A model generated the notes under the pieces. The model was not told the origin of the DNA. It searched no databases and worked only from the letters and a program-made list of their open reading frames with translations. Position numbers and translations under genes: made by a program. A DNA stretch of 64,000 nt from Akkermansiaceae bacterium (lineage in GTDB: Bacteria; Verrucomicrobiota; Verrucomicrobiia; Verrucomicrobiales; Akkermansiaceae), in the NCBI GenBank assembly GCA_024233135.1, contig JACKPZ010000014.1, positions 37,789 to 101,788 of the forward strand, written 5' to 3'. This document shows, one piece after another, positions 34,500 to 44,256 of the stretch. Position 1 is the stretch's first letter; every line of letters starts with the position of its first letter.

Positions 34500-35075
34500 A
34501 TGACACAATCCCGCATCCTCCTCGCCGCCCTTCTTCCGGTCCTGCTTTTCACCGGCTGCAACAAAGGCCGCGAGATCCTCGACAAGCTCGCCAAATCGAA
34601 ATCGAGCGGCAGCAGCGCCAGCGCCTCCGCGGGCGGTGTCACCCATCTGGAGGCCGCCGACTTTGAAGCCTTCACCCAACGCAAGGGCAGCGTGGTGCTC
34701 GTCGATTTCTACGCCGATTGGTGCGGTCCCTGCCGCCAGCTCGGCCCCCTGTTGGAGAAAATCGCCGCCGAGAGCGACGGCAAGATCGTGCTCGGCAAGG
34801 TGAACGTCGACAAAGCCGGCGACCTGCCCCGCAAAATGGGCGTCTCCGGCATCCCGGATGTGCGCATCTACCGCGACGGAAAGCAGGTGGACCGCTTCGT
34901 CGGCTCCATGGACGAGGGCTCGCTGCGCAAGAAGATCCTGCCCCATGCCAAGGGCCTGCCCGCCGCGCCGCCCGCCGCTCCGGCTTCCGGGGACGGCCCG
35001 CCGCCCGCGGCTCCCGAGCCGGCGAACGACCCCTCGTCCAAAGAGTGGCTTCCGCCCGGCATGCAGCGGCGTTGA
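34500..35075 (+). CDS. Thioredoxin-like lipoprotein
   Basis: A 191-residue product. The signal peptide ends in a lipobox (LLFTGC; lipidated cysteine at residue 19). A Ser-rich linker is followed by a standard thioredoxin domain with VDFYADWCGPCRQLGPLL (active-site WCGPC) and GVSGIPDVRIYRDGK (cis-proline). The C-terminus is a Pro/Ala-rich tail. Both redox cysteines are intact. Likely a periplasmic membrane-tethered thiol-disulfide oxidoreductase. Confidence 0.9.
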   Translation: MTQSRILLAALLPVLLFTGCNKGREILDKLAKSKSSGSSASASAGGVTHLEAADFEAFTQRKGSVVLVDFYADWCGPCRQLGPLLEKIAAESDGKIVLGKVNVDKAGDLPRKMGVSGIPDVRIYRDGKQVDRFVGSMDEGSLRKKILPHAKGLPAAPPAAPASGDGPPPAAPEPANDPSSKEWLPPGMQRR

Positions 35076-35138
35076 CTCGCGGATTTCCCCATAAAATTCG
35101 ATGCAAAGCCGCTCCGGCGGGTCCATGGTGATACCGCC

Positions 35139-35936
35139 ATGGTAGACGTTGCAATCCTTCCCACGAACGTGCTCGTCCTGAGGCCGTCAGGCCCCATCGA
35201 GTCGGCCGACATCGCGGAAGTCCGCGAAAAAGTCGACGGGCTGCTGGCCGGTGGCGACCGGCTCACCGGCGTCCTCATCGAAGCCACCGCCTTTCCGGGT
35301 TGGAAAGACTTCGCGGCGATGACTTCCCATTTCCGTTTCGTGCGCGACCATCAGAAGGACATCCCGCGGGTGGCCATCGTGACGGACAACCACTTCCTCC
35401 ACGCGCTGCCGAAGCTCGCACGGCACTTCGTCCGCGCCGAGTTCCGCCACTTCGCCGCCGGCCGGCGCGATGAGGCGCTGGAATGGATTCACGACGAGGA
35501 CCTCAAGCCGCCCGCCGCCATCCGCCGTGGTTGGTTTCCCGACCGCAAGCTCATCTGGCTCTACGTCCACGGCCGGGTCGAGACCGAGGCCTACCGCGAG
35601 GTCGTCCGCTGGATGGAACCGATCCTCCGCGATCACGCGCCGGTTTCCTTCGTCATCGACCTTCAGGATATGGAAGGTGCCGACCCCGGCGCGGTCATCG
35701 CGGATATGAAATTCGGCTTCACCCATGCCAAGCAGATCGAGCGCGTCGCCCTCATCGGCAGCGAGAAATGGGTGCGCCGCCTCGCCGAGATCCCCAATCC
35801 CTTTTCCGTCGAGATCCGCGCCTTTGACGAAGCCGGCGAATACGGCGCATGGGACTGGGCCGCGGGGAGAAGCGCCGAATCCGAAATGCAAGAAAACCGA
35901 GAATTTCATCGCGTGCCGGGGCGATCGTCCGCATAG
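35139..35936 (+). CDS. SpoIIAA-like protein, two domains
   Basis: A 265-residue protein made of two SpoIIAA-like modules (PF11964). Residues 1-120 include LIEATAFPGWKDFAAMTSHFRFVRDH, with IPRVAIVTDN and ALEWI; residues about 130-245 include LIWLYVHGRVETEAYREVV and QIERVALIGSEKWV. Such STAS-like domains occur in bacteria as stress or membrane-associated proteins of unclear function. No membrane helix or signal peptide. Confidence 0.8.
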   Translation: MVDVAILPTNVLVLRPSGPIESADIAEVREKVDGLLAGGDRLTGVLIEATAFPGWKDFAAMTSHFRFVRDHQKDIPRVAIVTDNHFLHALPKLARHFVRAEFRHFAAGRRDEALEWIHDEDLKPPAAIRRGWFPDRKLIWLYVHGRVETEAYREVVRWMEPILRDHAPVSFVIDLQDMEGADPGAVIADMKFGFTHAKQIERVALIGSEKWVRRLAEIPNPFSVEIRAFDEAGEYGAWDWAAGRSAESEMQENREFHRVPGRSSA

Positions 35937-35958
35937 TCCGTGCCGGAAAGTCTCCGCC

Positions 35959-36717
35959 ATGTCCCGGAAGCACTCAGGATTCTACGATACCATCGAATAC
36001 ATCGGGCCGCGGCCCCAGAAACCCAAGCGGCCGAACATCTTCGGCGGCTGGGTGATTCTGGTGATCGCGCTGGGCATCGGCTTCTGGTTCGGACGGCCCA
36101 TGCTCTCTTCGCTGATGGCGGCCGGTGAGAAGCCGTCCATCGAGCAGGCGGAAATGTTGATTTCCTCCCTGCGCGAGTCCAACCAACCCGGCGCGACCCT
36201 CGCCGCCGCCGCCCTCGGCCGCTCGCGCGACCGAATCACCTTCGATGCGGACTACCGTCGGATCGAATACCCCGGCGGCGATGTGGCCCCCGACCGCGGC
36301 TACGCGCCGGACGTGGTGATCCGCAGCCTGCGCGACATCGGCATCGATCTCCAACAGGAGGTTCACGACGACATGGCCGCGGATTTCCGCCGCTATCCGG
36401 ACCTCTGGGACGCCAAGGAGCCCGACCCGAACATCGACCACCGCCGCGTGGCCAATCTCCAGCGCTTCTTCGAACGCAAGGCTCAGGTGCTCACGCCGTC
36501 ACGCGAAGCGGCGGACTACGAATTCGGCGACATCGTCGTCTGGTCGCTCGCCACCGCCGAGAAACACATCGGCATCGTGGTGCCCGGCCCGGGAACCCGC
36601 GCGGACGAACCGTGGGTCGTGCACATGCTCGACGAAAAGGGCATGAAGTGGGAAAACATCCTCTTCGACTTCAAGATCGAAGGCCACTTCCGCTATCCGT
36701 CCGAGTCCGCCGAGTGA
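35959..36717 (+). CDS. DUF1287 domain protein
   Basis: A 252-residue protein with one N-terminal membrane helix (GGWVILVIALGIGFWFG). The DUF1287 domain follows (ITFDADYRRIEYPGGDVAPDRGYAPDVVIRSLRDIGIDLQ, then YEFGDIVVWSL, then HIGIVV). The family has an NlpC/P60-like pattern, but its activity is unproven. The ATG at 35959 follows GGAAAG, fitting a ribosome site. Confidence 0.85.
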   Translation: MSRKHSGFYDTIEYIGPRPQKPKRPNIFGGWVILVIALGIGFWFGRPMLSSLMAAGEKPSIEQAEMLISSLRESNQPGATLAAAALGRSRDRITFDADYRRIEYPGGDVAPDRGYAPDVVIRSLRDIGIDLQQEVHDDMAADFRRYPDLWDAKEPDPNIDHRRVANLQRFFERKAQVLTPSREAADYEFGDIVVWSLATAEKHIGIVVPGPGTRADEPWVVHMLDEKGMKWENILFDFKIEGHFRYPSESAE

Positions 36718-36893
36718 ACCGTGGAAGCCGGCGGCGGGGTGGATTCCCGCATGGCCCGCGTGGCCAGTTTTCCGAGCGTTTCCTCGGCTTTGTGCAAAGC
36801 GTGTTTCGCGCGCTGTGCATTTTCTGAGAAATGCCGGGCCATTTCCCGCATCTCATTGCCAGCGATCATGCGCGCGGGTTTCATGCCGGCGCT

Positions 36894-38732
36894 ATGAGCA
36901 AGACGCAAACGACGCATGCCACCCTCCAGAAGTGGGTGGAAGAGATGACAGCCCTCTGCACACCCGACGCCGTCGAGTGGTGCGATGGCTCCCAAGCCGA
37001 GTGGGACCGCCTCACGACCCTGATGGTCGAAAAGGGAACCTTCACCCGGCTCAACCCCGAAAAGCGCCCGAACTCGTTCCTGGCGCGCTCGACACCTTCC
37101 GACGTGGCCCGCGTCGAAGACCGCACCTTCATTTGTTCGAAACGCCCCGACCAAGCGGGCCCCACCAACCACTGGGCCGACCCGGTGGAAATGCGCGCCA
37201 CCCTGCAAGGGAAGTTCAAGGGCTGCATGAAGGGCCGCACGATGTATGTGATCCCGTTCTGCATGGGACCGCTCGACTCGCCGCTCGCCAAGATCGGCAT
37301 CGAGCTCACCGACAGTCCGTATGTGGTCTGCAACATGCGGATCATGGCCCACATGGGTGCCCACGTTCTGCAACGCCTCGAGGACGAGGCCGCCGGCAAG
37401 ATCGAGAAGAAACGCGACGGATTCGGAAACTTCATCCCCTGCCTCCACTCGGTGGGCGCGCCGCTCGAACCCGGCCAGGAAGATGTGTCATGGCCCTGCA
37501 ACGAGGACAAATACATCGTCCACTTCCCGGAGACCCGCGAGATCATGTCGTATGGCTCCGGATACGGCGGCAACGCGCTGCTCGGCAAGAAGTGCCTCGC
37601 GCTGCGCATCGCCTCGAACATCGCCCGCGAACACCAGTGGATGGCGGAGCACATGCTCGTCGTCGGCGTCGAGGACCCGAACGGCCGGAAGACCTATCTC
37701 GGCGCGGCGTTCCCGTCCGCCTGCGGCAAAACGAACCTCGCCATGCTCATCCCGCCGAAGTCCTATCAGGACGCCGGTTGGAAAACGACCATCATCGGCG
37801 ACGACATCGCGTGGATCTGGCCGCACGAGGACGGCAAGCTGCACGCCATCAACCCGGAAACAGGTTACTTCGGCGTCGCGCCCGGCACCTCGTATGCCAC
37901 CAACCCGCGCGCGATGGAGTCCATCAAGGAGAACTGCATCTTCACCAACGTCGGCCTCACCGATGACGGAGACGTCTGGTGGGAAGGCATGGACGGCGAT
38001 CCGCCGGCCCACGCCATCGACTGGAAGGGCAACGACTGGACGCCCGCCAGCGACAGCGTTTGCGCCCACGCCAACGCGCGCTTCACCGCGCCGGCCGGGC
38101 AATGCCCGTCGATCGATCCGGAATGGCAGAATCCCGATGGCGTCGCCATCGAGGGCATCGTCTTCGGCGGCCGCCGCGCGACGACCATGCCGCTCGTCTA
38201 TCAGGCCTTCAACTGGAGCCACGGCGTCTACATCGGCGCGACCATGGGCTCGGAAATGACCGCCGCCGCCTTCGGCCAGATCGGCAAGGTGCGCCGCGAT
38301 CCGATGGCCATGCTGCCATTCTGCGGATACAACATGGGCTCCTACTTCGCCCACTGGCTCGAAATGCGCGCCTATGTGAAACACCTGCCGCGTTTCTTCC
38401 ACGTCAACTGGTTCCGCAAGTCGGAGGAAGGCAAGTTCCTGTGGCCCGGATTCGGCGAGAACATGCGTGTCATCGAGTGGATCGTGAAACGCTGCCACGG
38501 CAGCGCCGCCGGTCACGAAACGAAGATCGGATGGATCCCGGCCTTCGAGGACTTCAACATCGAAGGTCTCAAGGGATATACCGAGGCCGACTTCGACACG
38601 GTGATGGCCTTCAACAAATCCGAGTGGAAGGCCGAGCTGGTCAGCCAAGCCGAGTTCTTCATCGATCTCTACGACGAAATGCCCAAGGAACTCATCTTCC
38701 AACGGGAGCTGCTCGCGGCACGTCTCGTCTGA
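36894..38732 (+). CDS. pckG: Phosphoenolpyruvate carboxykinase (GTP)
   Basis: A 612-residue enzyme starting MSKTQTTHATLQKW. The P-loop region FPSACGKTNLAML (about 273-285), the metal-binding DDIAWIW and PFCGYNMGSYFAHWL (about 475-490) are those of the GTP-dependent family, and length is normal. It converts oxaloacetate and GTP to PEP, CO2 and GDP, the first committed step of gluconeogenesis. It ends before a strong terminator shared with the convergent leuA gene. Confidence 0.96.
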   Translation: MSKTQTTHATLQKWVEEMTALCTPDAVEWCDGSQAEWDRLTTLMVEKGTFTRLNPEKRPNSFLARSTPSDVARVEDRTFICSKRPDQAGPTNHWADPVEMRATLQGKFKGCMKGRTMYVIPFCMGPLDSPLAKIGIELTDSPYVVCNMRIMAHMGAHVLQRLEDEAAGKIEKKRDGFGNFIPCLHSVGAPLEPGQEDVSWPCNEDKYIVHFPETREIMSYGSGYGGNALLGKKCLALRIASNIAREHQWMAEHMLVVGVEDPNGRKTYLGAAFPSACGKTNLAMLIPPKSYQDAGWKTTIIGDDIAWIWPHEDGKLHAINPETGYFGVAPGTSYATNPRAMESIKENCIFTNVGLTDDGDVWWEGMDGDPPAHAIDWKGNDWTPASDSVCAHANARFTAPAGQCPSIDPEWQNPDGVAIEGIVFGGRRATTMPLVYQAFNWSHGVYIGATMGSEMTAAAFGQIGKVRRDPMAMLPFCGYNMGSYFAHWLEMRAYVKHLPRFFHVNWFRKSEEGKFLWPGFGENMRVIEWIVKRCHGSAAGHETKIGWIPAFEDFNIEGLKGYTEADFDTVMAFNKSEWKAELVSQAEFFIDLYDEMPKELIFQRELLAARLV

Positions 38733-38763
38733 GGAACGTCAGATTTGTCATCGTGTTCACCCG

Positions 38764-38796
38764 CCGCCCGCACGGTTCGCACCGTGCGGGCGGTTT
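38764..38796 (+). terminator. Strong hairpin between convergent pckG and leuA
   Basis: CCGCCCGCACGGT (38764-38776) pairs perfectly with 38781-38793, with a TCGC loop, followed by TTTGGGTT. Probably bidirectional. Confidence 0.75.
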
Positions 38797-38811
38797 GGGT
38801 TCAAACACGGA

Positions 38812-40497
38812 TCACGGCCGCAGCAGGTTCCACGCGGTCACCAGCGCCTTGAGGCCCGCCATCTCGATCGACGGATCGACACCGGCGCCCCAAAGAATGC
38901 GGCCGTCCTCGCCCTGGATCTGCACATAGGCCGCCGCGCTCGCGTCCGAGCCGCCGCGCACCGCGTGCGAGCGGTAGTCGGTCACCTTGAAATCCTTGAG
39001 GCCGATGCTGGCGAGCGCCTGCACCAGCGCGTTGATCGGACCGTTGCCGAGCCCCTCGATCTGCTGGGCCTCGCCGTGGTTGAGGATGCTCGCCTGGCAT
39101 TTCACCACACCGCGTTCGCCGACCTGGTGGATCAACTCGTAGTCCACGACATCGAGCGGGCTGGCGACGTTGACGAACTCGCGGAAGAACGCCTCGCGGA
39201 TCTCGTCGGCGGTGAGCTCGCGGCCGAGACCGTCCGCCATGTCATACACGCGCTTGCCGACCTGCGGGTGCATGGTTTTCGGCAGGTCGAAGCCGTGCTC
39301 GCGGTCGAGCACGTAGGCGACGCCGCCTTTACCGGACTGCGAGTTGATGCGGATGATCGCTTCGTACGAACGGCCGATGTCCTGCGGGTCGATGGTGAGA
39401 TAGGGCACGCCCCACGCGACGGACGGATCGTCCTTCGCTTCCTTTTCGCGGCGGTCGAGGCCTTTCTTGATCGCATCCTGGTGCGAGCCGGAAAACGCGG
39501 TGAACACCAGCTCGCCGGCGTACGGCTGCCGCTCCGGGACGCTCAAACGCGTCACCCGTTCGTAGACCGCGCGGATCGCCGGCAGGTCGGAGAAATCGAG
39601 TCCGGTGGGCACGCCGTGGCTGTTCAGGTTGAGCGCCACGGTGACGATGTCGAGATTGCCGGTGCGCTCGCCGTTTCCGAACAAGGTGCCCTCGACGCGG
39701 TCGGCGCCAGCCAGCAGGCCAAGCTCGGTGGCGGCCACACCGGTGCCACGGTCGTTGTGGGTGTGCAGCGAGACGATGACCGACTCGCGGTTTTCCAGGT
39801 TCCGGCACATCCACTCGATCTGGTCGGCATGCACGTTCGGCGTCGTCCACTCGACGGTGGCCGGCAGGTTGAGGATGATTTTTTTCTCCGGTGTCGGCTG
39901 CCAGACGTCCATCACGGCGTGGCAGCACTCCAGCGAGAACTCAAGCTCGGTGTCCGAGAACGATTCCGGCGAGTATTGCAGCACCACCTCGGTTTGCGGG
40001 ATGGTGGGCACGAGTTCCTTCACCAGTTTCGCACCGGCCACGGCGATGTCGCGGATCGACTCGCGGCTCGCATCGCCGAAGGTGACACGGCGCTGCAGCG
40101 GCGAGGTCGAGTTGTAGATATGCACGATGGCGCGCTTCGCGCCGGCGATCGCCTCGAAGGTGCGCCGGATCAGGTGCTCGCGCGTCTGCACCAGCACCTG
40201 GATCGTCACGTCATCGGGGATGCGGCCCTCGTCGATCAAGCGGCGCAGGAAGTTGAACTCGGTGTCCGCCGCGGACGGAAAACCGACCTCGATCTGCTTG
40301 AAGCCGACCCGGCACAGCAGGTCGAAGAACTCGAGTTTCTCCTCCACCGACATCGGCTGCGGCAGCGCCTGGTTGCCGTCGCGTAGGTCCACCGAGCACC
40401 AGACGGGGGCTGCATCGAGCACCTTGTCCGGCCAGGTGCGGTCGGGCAGGGAAACGGGCGGGAACGGGCGATATTTGGAAAGCGTGGTGGGTTGCAT
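38812..40497 (-). CDS. leuA: 2-isopropylmalate synthase
   Basis: A 561-residue enzyme of the LeuA2/alpha-isopropylmalate synthase form. The HMGL-like TIM barrel carries DLRDGNQAL (36-44, metal and substrate), SLHTHNDRGTG (metal histidines) and GNGERTGNLD. The C-terminal LeuA allosteric domain (about 420-561) is complete (VVKCQASILNHG, LGNGPINALVQAL). It condenses acetyl-CoA with 2-ketoisovalerate in leucine synthesis and is leucine-inhibited. Confidence 0.96.
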   Translation of the reverse strand: MQPTTLSKYRPFPPVSLPDRTWPDKVLDAAPVWCSVDLRDGNQALPQPMSVEEKLEFFDLLCRVGFKQIEVGFPSAADTEFNFLRRLIDEGRIPDDVTIQVLVQTREHLIRRTFEAIAGAKRAIVHIYNSTSPLQRRVTFGDASRESIRDIAVAGAKLVKELVPTIPQTEVVLQYSPESFSDTELEFSLECCHAVMDVWQPTPEKKIILNLPATVEWTTPNVHADQIEWMCRNLENRESVIVSLHTHNDRGTGVAATELGLLAGADRVEGTLFGNGERTGNLDIVTVALNLNSHGVPTGLDFSDLPAIRAVYERVTRLSVPERQPYAGELVFTAFSGSHQDAIKKGLDRREKEAKDDPSVAWGVPYLTIDPQDIGRSYEAIIRINSQSGKGGVAYVLDREHGFDLPKTMHPQVGKRVYDMADGLGRELTADEIREAFFREFVNVASPLDVVDYELIHQVGERGVVKCQASILNHGEAQQIEGLGNGPINALVQALASIGLKDFKVTDYRSHAVRGGSDASAAAYVQIQGEDGRILWGAGVDPSIEMAGLKALVTAWNLLRP

Positions 40498-40563
40498 GAA
40501 AACGGTACAATTCGAGTGGGAAAAACAAAGGTGGGCCGCCGCGAAGATGGGCGTGCCGGTGAA

Positions 40564-40592
40564 CGGAAGTGAAGCAAAAGAAATGATGTCAA
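40564..40592 (-). promoter_or_regulatory. Predicted leuA promoter
   Basis: Minus-strand TTGACA (40592-40587) about 90 bp upstream of the leuA start. The -10 region is weak. A GC-rich hairpin (about 40597-40622) lies just upstream. Confidence 0.3.
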
Positions 40593-40718
40593 CGGGCCGC
40601 CACCCCTAGCATCAGGGGGCGGAGCAAACGTCCGTTGAGAGTTCCGGTCACGGCGCGGACCCTAGCGGCCGGACGCTCCGGGTCAAACCGGAAATCGTTT
40701 GCCGTTTCCCCGCGAAAC

Positions 40719-40752
40719 GAAAAAACCCGCCGCGGCGCGATGCCGGGCGGGT
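40719..40752 (-). terminator. Intrinsic terminator of the pseudopilin gene
   Basis: On the minus strand, ACCCGCC pairs with GGCGGGT, followed by a TTTTTT run (40725-40720). Good stem and T-tract just after the gene. Confidence 0.72.
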
Positions 40753-40778
40753 CTCGAAATTCGCGGATGCGGGCGGGA

Positions 40779-41360
40779 TCACCAGGTCTTGACGTCGTCG
40801 CCGCCCTTGCCACCGCCGGAGACGCCATCAGCGCCGTTGCTCCAGACCGCCACGCGGCGGCGCAGCTTGGTGGTGCCGCCAGCGGACGGAGTCACCTCGA
40901 TCTCCTCGTCATAGTCGCAGTCCATCCGGACTTGGAAACCGCCGCCCCAGGGATCGTAGAGGCCTTCGATCGAGTTGCCGTTTCCGCTGTAAATGAGACC
41001 ACCCTTCTTGCCTTTGCCTTCCCTGACGGAGAGGAACTTCACACCACGGGTGTTGAGCGGCTTGCTCCCGCCTTCGAGGCCCAGCAGCACTTCGACCAAT
41101 TCGACACCATCTCCTTCCGAGGTATCAACCGTTTCGTCGGAATCGGATTCCGTGGGCATGCCGCCGTATTCGGTGTGGAAATTGTTCACGCCCGTCTCAA
41201 GAGCGGTGGCTGAGGAAAGTGCGGTGACTTTTTTGGCTTTCTGGATGGCGGCGTTGCCGGCGGCGAATCCCGCGGCGGCCAGCACCGCGATGATCGCGAT
41301 CACGACGAGAAGCTCGATCAGTGTGAAGCCGCTGTCGCGGCGCGTGCGTTGGATTTTCAT
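40779..41360 (-). CDS. Type II secretion/type IV pilin-like pseudopilin
   Basis: A 193-residue protein starting MKIQRTRRDSG. The start at 41360 places the prepilin peptidase site (RRDSG/FTLIELLVVIAIIAVL) at the expected distance. Cleavage before Phe and N-methylation are typical. The globular domain is acidic and glycine-rich. Such verrucomicrobial pseudopilins often occur singly and may serve a general secretion system or sensor; no other T2SS gene lies nearby. Confidence 0.9.
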   Translation of the reverse strand: MKIQRTRRDSGFTLIELLVVIAIIAVLAAAGFAAGNAAIQKAKKVTALSSATALETGVNNFHTEYGGMPTESDSDETVDTSEGDGVELVEVLLGLEGGSKPLNTRGVKFLSVREGKGKKGGLIYSGNGNSIEGLYDPWGGGFQVRMDCDYDEEIEVTPSAGGTTKLRRRVAVWSNGADGVSGGGKGGDDVKTW

Positions 41361-41538
41361 GTGCGGATAAGATGGAGGTTGATGGAGACAGGGCAAACAC
41401 AAAGTCCGACCCGGATGAATCCGGAACGGATTGGCGCAATCACATGGTAAACACATAGAAGCGCGAGCCGGACTCCGCAAGATTTATTTCCCCGCAATTC
41501 CCGTTGCGCCCTCCGGCCCTCACCTGCAAGGTCGCGGC

Positions 41539-43905
41539 ATGCCCGGAGAAAATCCGCGGGAGAAGATTCTCGCGTATCTGCGTTCCCACCCCAGCCAGCC
41601 GATGACCCGCTCGGAGCTGGCCCGTCGTTTGGAAATTCCACCGGACGGGCGCGGTGCCCTCCGCGACGCGCTGGAGAAACTCGTTTCCGAAGGTGTCCTT
41701 GAGATCGGCAAGAAATCACGCTACCAACTGCGCGCGGCGAAAGCCTCATCCGGACTCGTCGGCACGCTCAAGTTCCACCCGAAAGGGCACGCGATGTTTT
41801 TCCCCGACCCCGGCGACGAGTCGAACCTCGCCGCGGGCTTCGACCTCGCCGAGCTGACCCGCGTCTTCGTCGCCCGCCGCGACACCGGCACCGCGCTGGA
41901 CGGCGACCGCGTGCTCGCCTCGATCCACAAGCCCTCGCCGCGACGCAACTTCCGCGGCCGCGGTGAAATGATGCCCGACCCCGAGGCCGAGGTCCGCGCC
42001 CGTGTCGAGAAGGTGCTCGACCGACGCTCCGGCCGCGTCGTCGGCATCTTCCGACAAAACAAGAAATTCGGCTGGGTGGACACCGACGACAAGGCCGTCG
42101 ATGGCCGCGTTGAAATCCATGGCGACACCACCGCCCAGCCGGGGCAGATGGTCGTCGTCGACCTCGACGCCTGGCACGATGCCAAGCTCGCCCCGCGCGG
42201 CCGCGTGATCGAGGTGCTCGGCTGGCCCGGAGACCCCGGCGTCGACATCGTCGGGGTGATCCGCCGTTTCGGCCTGCACACCTCGTTTCCCGAGCACGTC
42301 CTCGCCGAGGCCCGTGCCGTGCCGGAGGAACCCGAGGCGGAGGAAATCGCCCGCCGCGTCGATTGGCGGGACAAGCTCGTCATCACCATCGACCCCGCCG
42401 ACGCCAAGGACCACGACGACGCGATCTGGCTCGAGCGCACCAACAACGGTTGGCGGCTCGCCGTGCACATCGCCGACGTCTCGCACTACATCAAACCCGG
42501 CAGCCCGATGGACAAAGAGGCCGTCGACCGCGGAAACTCGACCTATCTCGTCGACCGCGTGCTGCCGATGCTCCCCGTCGAGCTGTCCAACGGCATCTGT
42601 TCGCTGAAACCCGACGTCGACCGCCTCACCAAGTGCGCCGTCATGGAAATCTCCGAGCGCGGCGAGATCACCAAGGCGCGTTTCATCGACGCCGTCATCC
42701 ACAGCCGCGCCAAGCTCTCCTACGAGCAGGCGCAGGCGATCCTCGAAGGAAAACCCGCGCCCGAGGGCTCCGAGAATGGCCTCGTCGAGATGGTCCGGGA
42801 AGGCTGGAACATGGCCTCCACCCTGCGCCGCCGCCGCTTCGAACGTGGCGCGCTCGACCTCGAAATGCCGGAAATCAAAATCCGCCTCGACGACAAGGGC
42901 CGCGCCGTCGCCGCCGAGCAGGTCGTCCACACCGAGAGCCACCAGCTCATCGAGGAGTGCATGCTCGCCGCCAACGAAGCCGTCGCCCGCGTCCTGCGCG
43001 AGAAGATGAAACCGGCCGTTTACCGCATCCATGAGAATCCCGATCCCGAGAAACTCATCGAGTATGCCGAGACCGCCGCCCTCCACGGCTACACCCCGGG
43101 TGATCTGACCAACCGCGCCCACATCCAGAAACTTCTCGACTCCGCCAAGGGCGACCCTGCAGAGCACATCATCAAGCTCGGCCTGCTCAAGAGCCTCAAG
43201 CGCGCCGCCTACGCCGCCGATCCGCTCGGCCACTACGGCCTCGCCAAGGGCGACTACTGCCACTTCACCTCGCCCATCCGTCGCTACGCCGACCTCATCG
43301 TCCACCGCTCGCTCCAGGTCCTGCTCGACAACCCGCCGAAACAAACGGACCGCACGCCGTCCGCCACCGGACTCGCCTCCATCTCGCGCCATATCTCCGA
43401 CACCGAGCGCACCTCCGCCGAGGCCGAGAGCGAAACGAAGATGATCAAACTCTTCGAATATCTCTCGCGCGTCGCCGAGATGCACGATCCGCACGAATTC
43501 GACGGCATCGTCACCGACGCCCGCCCGATGGGCCTCTTCGTCGAGGTGCCGGACATGGGCATCCGCGGCGTCGTCAAACGCGAGGACCTGCCCGGCTCCC
43601 GCTGGCGTTTCGAGGCCCACCGTCTGGCATGGGTTTCCGCGGAAAACACCGTCGTCCAGCCCGGCATGCGCGTCCCGCTCCACGTCGCCGGCGTCGATTC
43701 CGAGAAACGCTTCGTCGACTTCGTGCTCGCCGGCCCGCCCACCTCGCCGGGCCTCAAGCGCGCCAACCTCCCCGCCGCCATGCGCAAACACCAGGGCGCC
43801 AACAAACCCGCCCCCGCCGCCAAGGCCGGTCCGCCCAAGGGCCGTGGCCGGCAAGGCAAGGGCGGCAAGCCCCAGCGCAAGCTCAAGCACAAGCGCCGCC
43901 GCTGA
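41539..43905 (+). CDS. rnr: Ribonuclease R
   Basis: A 788-residue exoribonuclease starting MPGENPREKILAYL. N-terminal winged-helix and cold-shock domains are followed by the RNB catalytic domain with DPADAKDHDDAIWLE (about 286-300; the four aspartates of the Mg site). An S1 domain at about 650-735 and a Lys/Arg-rich tail (about 755-788) follow. It degrades structured RNA 3' to 5' and acts in trans-translation and rRNA decay. The ATG at 41539 is preceded by AAGG. It lies directly upstream of a tRNA gene. Confidence 0.95.
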   Translation: MPGENPREKILAYLRSHPSQPMTRSELARRLEIPPDGRGALRDALEKLVSEGVLEIGKKSRYQLRAAKASSGLVGTLKFHPKGHAMFFPDPGDESNLAAGFDLAELTRVFVARRDTGTALDGDRVLASIHKPSPRRNFRGRGEMMPDPEAEVRARVEKVLDRRSGRVVGIFRQNKKFGWVDTDDKAVDGRVEIHGDTTAQPGQMVVVDLDAWHDAKLAPRGRVIEVLGWPGDPGVDIVGVIRRFGLHTSFPEHVLAEARAVPEEPEAEEIARRVDWRDKLVITIDPADAKDHDDAIWLERTNNGWRLAVHIADVSHYIKPGSPMDKEAVDRGNSTYLVDRVLPMLPVELSNGICSLKPDVDRLTKCAVMEISERGEITKARFIDAVIHSRAKLSYEQAQAILEGKPAPEGSENGLVEMVREGWNMASTLRRRRFERGALDLEMPEIKIRLDDKGRAVAAEQVVHTESHQLIEECMLAANEAVARVLREKMKPAVYRIHENPDPEKLIEYAETAALHGYTPGDLTNRAHIQKLLDSAKGDPAEHIIKLGLLKSLKRAAYAADPLGHYGLAKGDYCHFTSPIRRYADLIVHRSLQVLLDNPPKQTDRTPSATGLASISRHISDTERTSAEAESETKMIKLFEYLSRVAEMHDPHEFDGIVTDARPMGLFVEVPDMGIRGVVKREDLPGSRWRFEAHRLAWVSAENTVVQPGMRVPLHVAGVDSEKRFVDFVLAGPPTSPGLKRANLPAAMRKHQGANKPAPAAKAGPPKGRGRQGKGGKPQRKLKHKRRR

Positions 43906-43981
43906 GGTCCACCAGGCGATTTCGCTCTTGCGCGGCCGGCGCGAAGCTGGCATTTCCTCCCGCGCACGCCCACGGCGCCCG

Positions 43982-44054
43982 GGGGCATTAGCTCAGTTGG
44001 TAGAGCGCTTCGTTCGCAATGAAGAGGTCAGGAGTTCGAATCTCCTATGCTCCA
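43982..44054 (+). tRNA. tRNA-Ala (anticodon CGC)
   Basis: A complete 73-nt cloverleaf. Acceptor GGGGCAT pairs with ATGCTCC, the D-arm is GCTCAGTTGGTAGAGC, the anticodon arm is CTTCG-TTCGCAA-TGAAG with anticodon CGC (codon GCG), and the T-arm is AGGAG-TTCGAAT-CTCCT, followed by A. CCA is not encoded. It marks the left edge of the accessory island. Confidence 0.96.
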
Positions 44055-44171
44055 CGCCCCGTTTCCCCAGGCAAAACCCTATGATTCAAAGGGTTTTACG
44101 AATTTCCCCATGAAAGGGGAAGCTCCGTCGAAGTCCGGCGGAATCCGCCCGAATCCGGAATAACGGTGCAT

Positions 44172-44195
44172 TTTTGGCAACCGTTTTGGCAACCG
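44172..44195. repeat. 12-bp direct repeat downstream of tRNA-Ala
   Basis: TTTTGGCAACCG occurs twice in tandem (44172-44183 and 44184-44195), followed by a third TTT. It lies in a gene-free 200 bp between the tRNA and the first island gene. It is a candidate remnant of an attachment site or of the 3' end of an integrase; I could not find the matching second att copy in the window. Confidence 0.45.
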
Positions 44196-44256
44196 TTTAA
44201 GACTTCCGAAGTATTTGCGGGATTGCGTCCTGGCGCGCCGGGCCGATCCTCTCCGC

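Noticed and set aside
41746..43953. A 735-codon minus-strand frame
   Set aside because: It is antisense to ribonuclease R, with the same low-complexity character; the plus-strand gene has all catalytic motifs.
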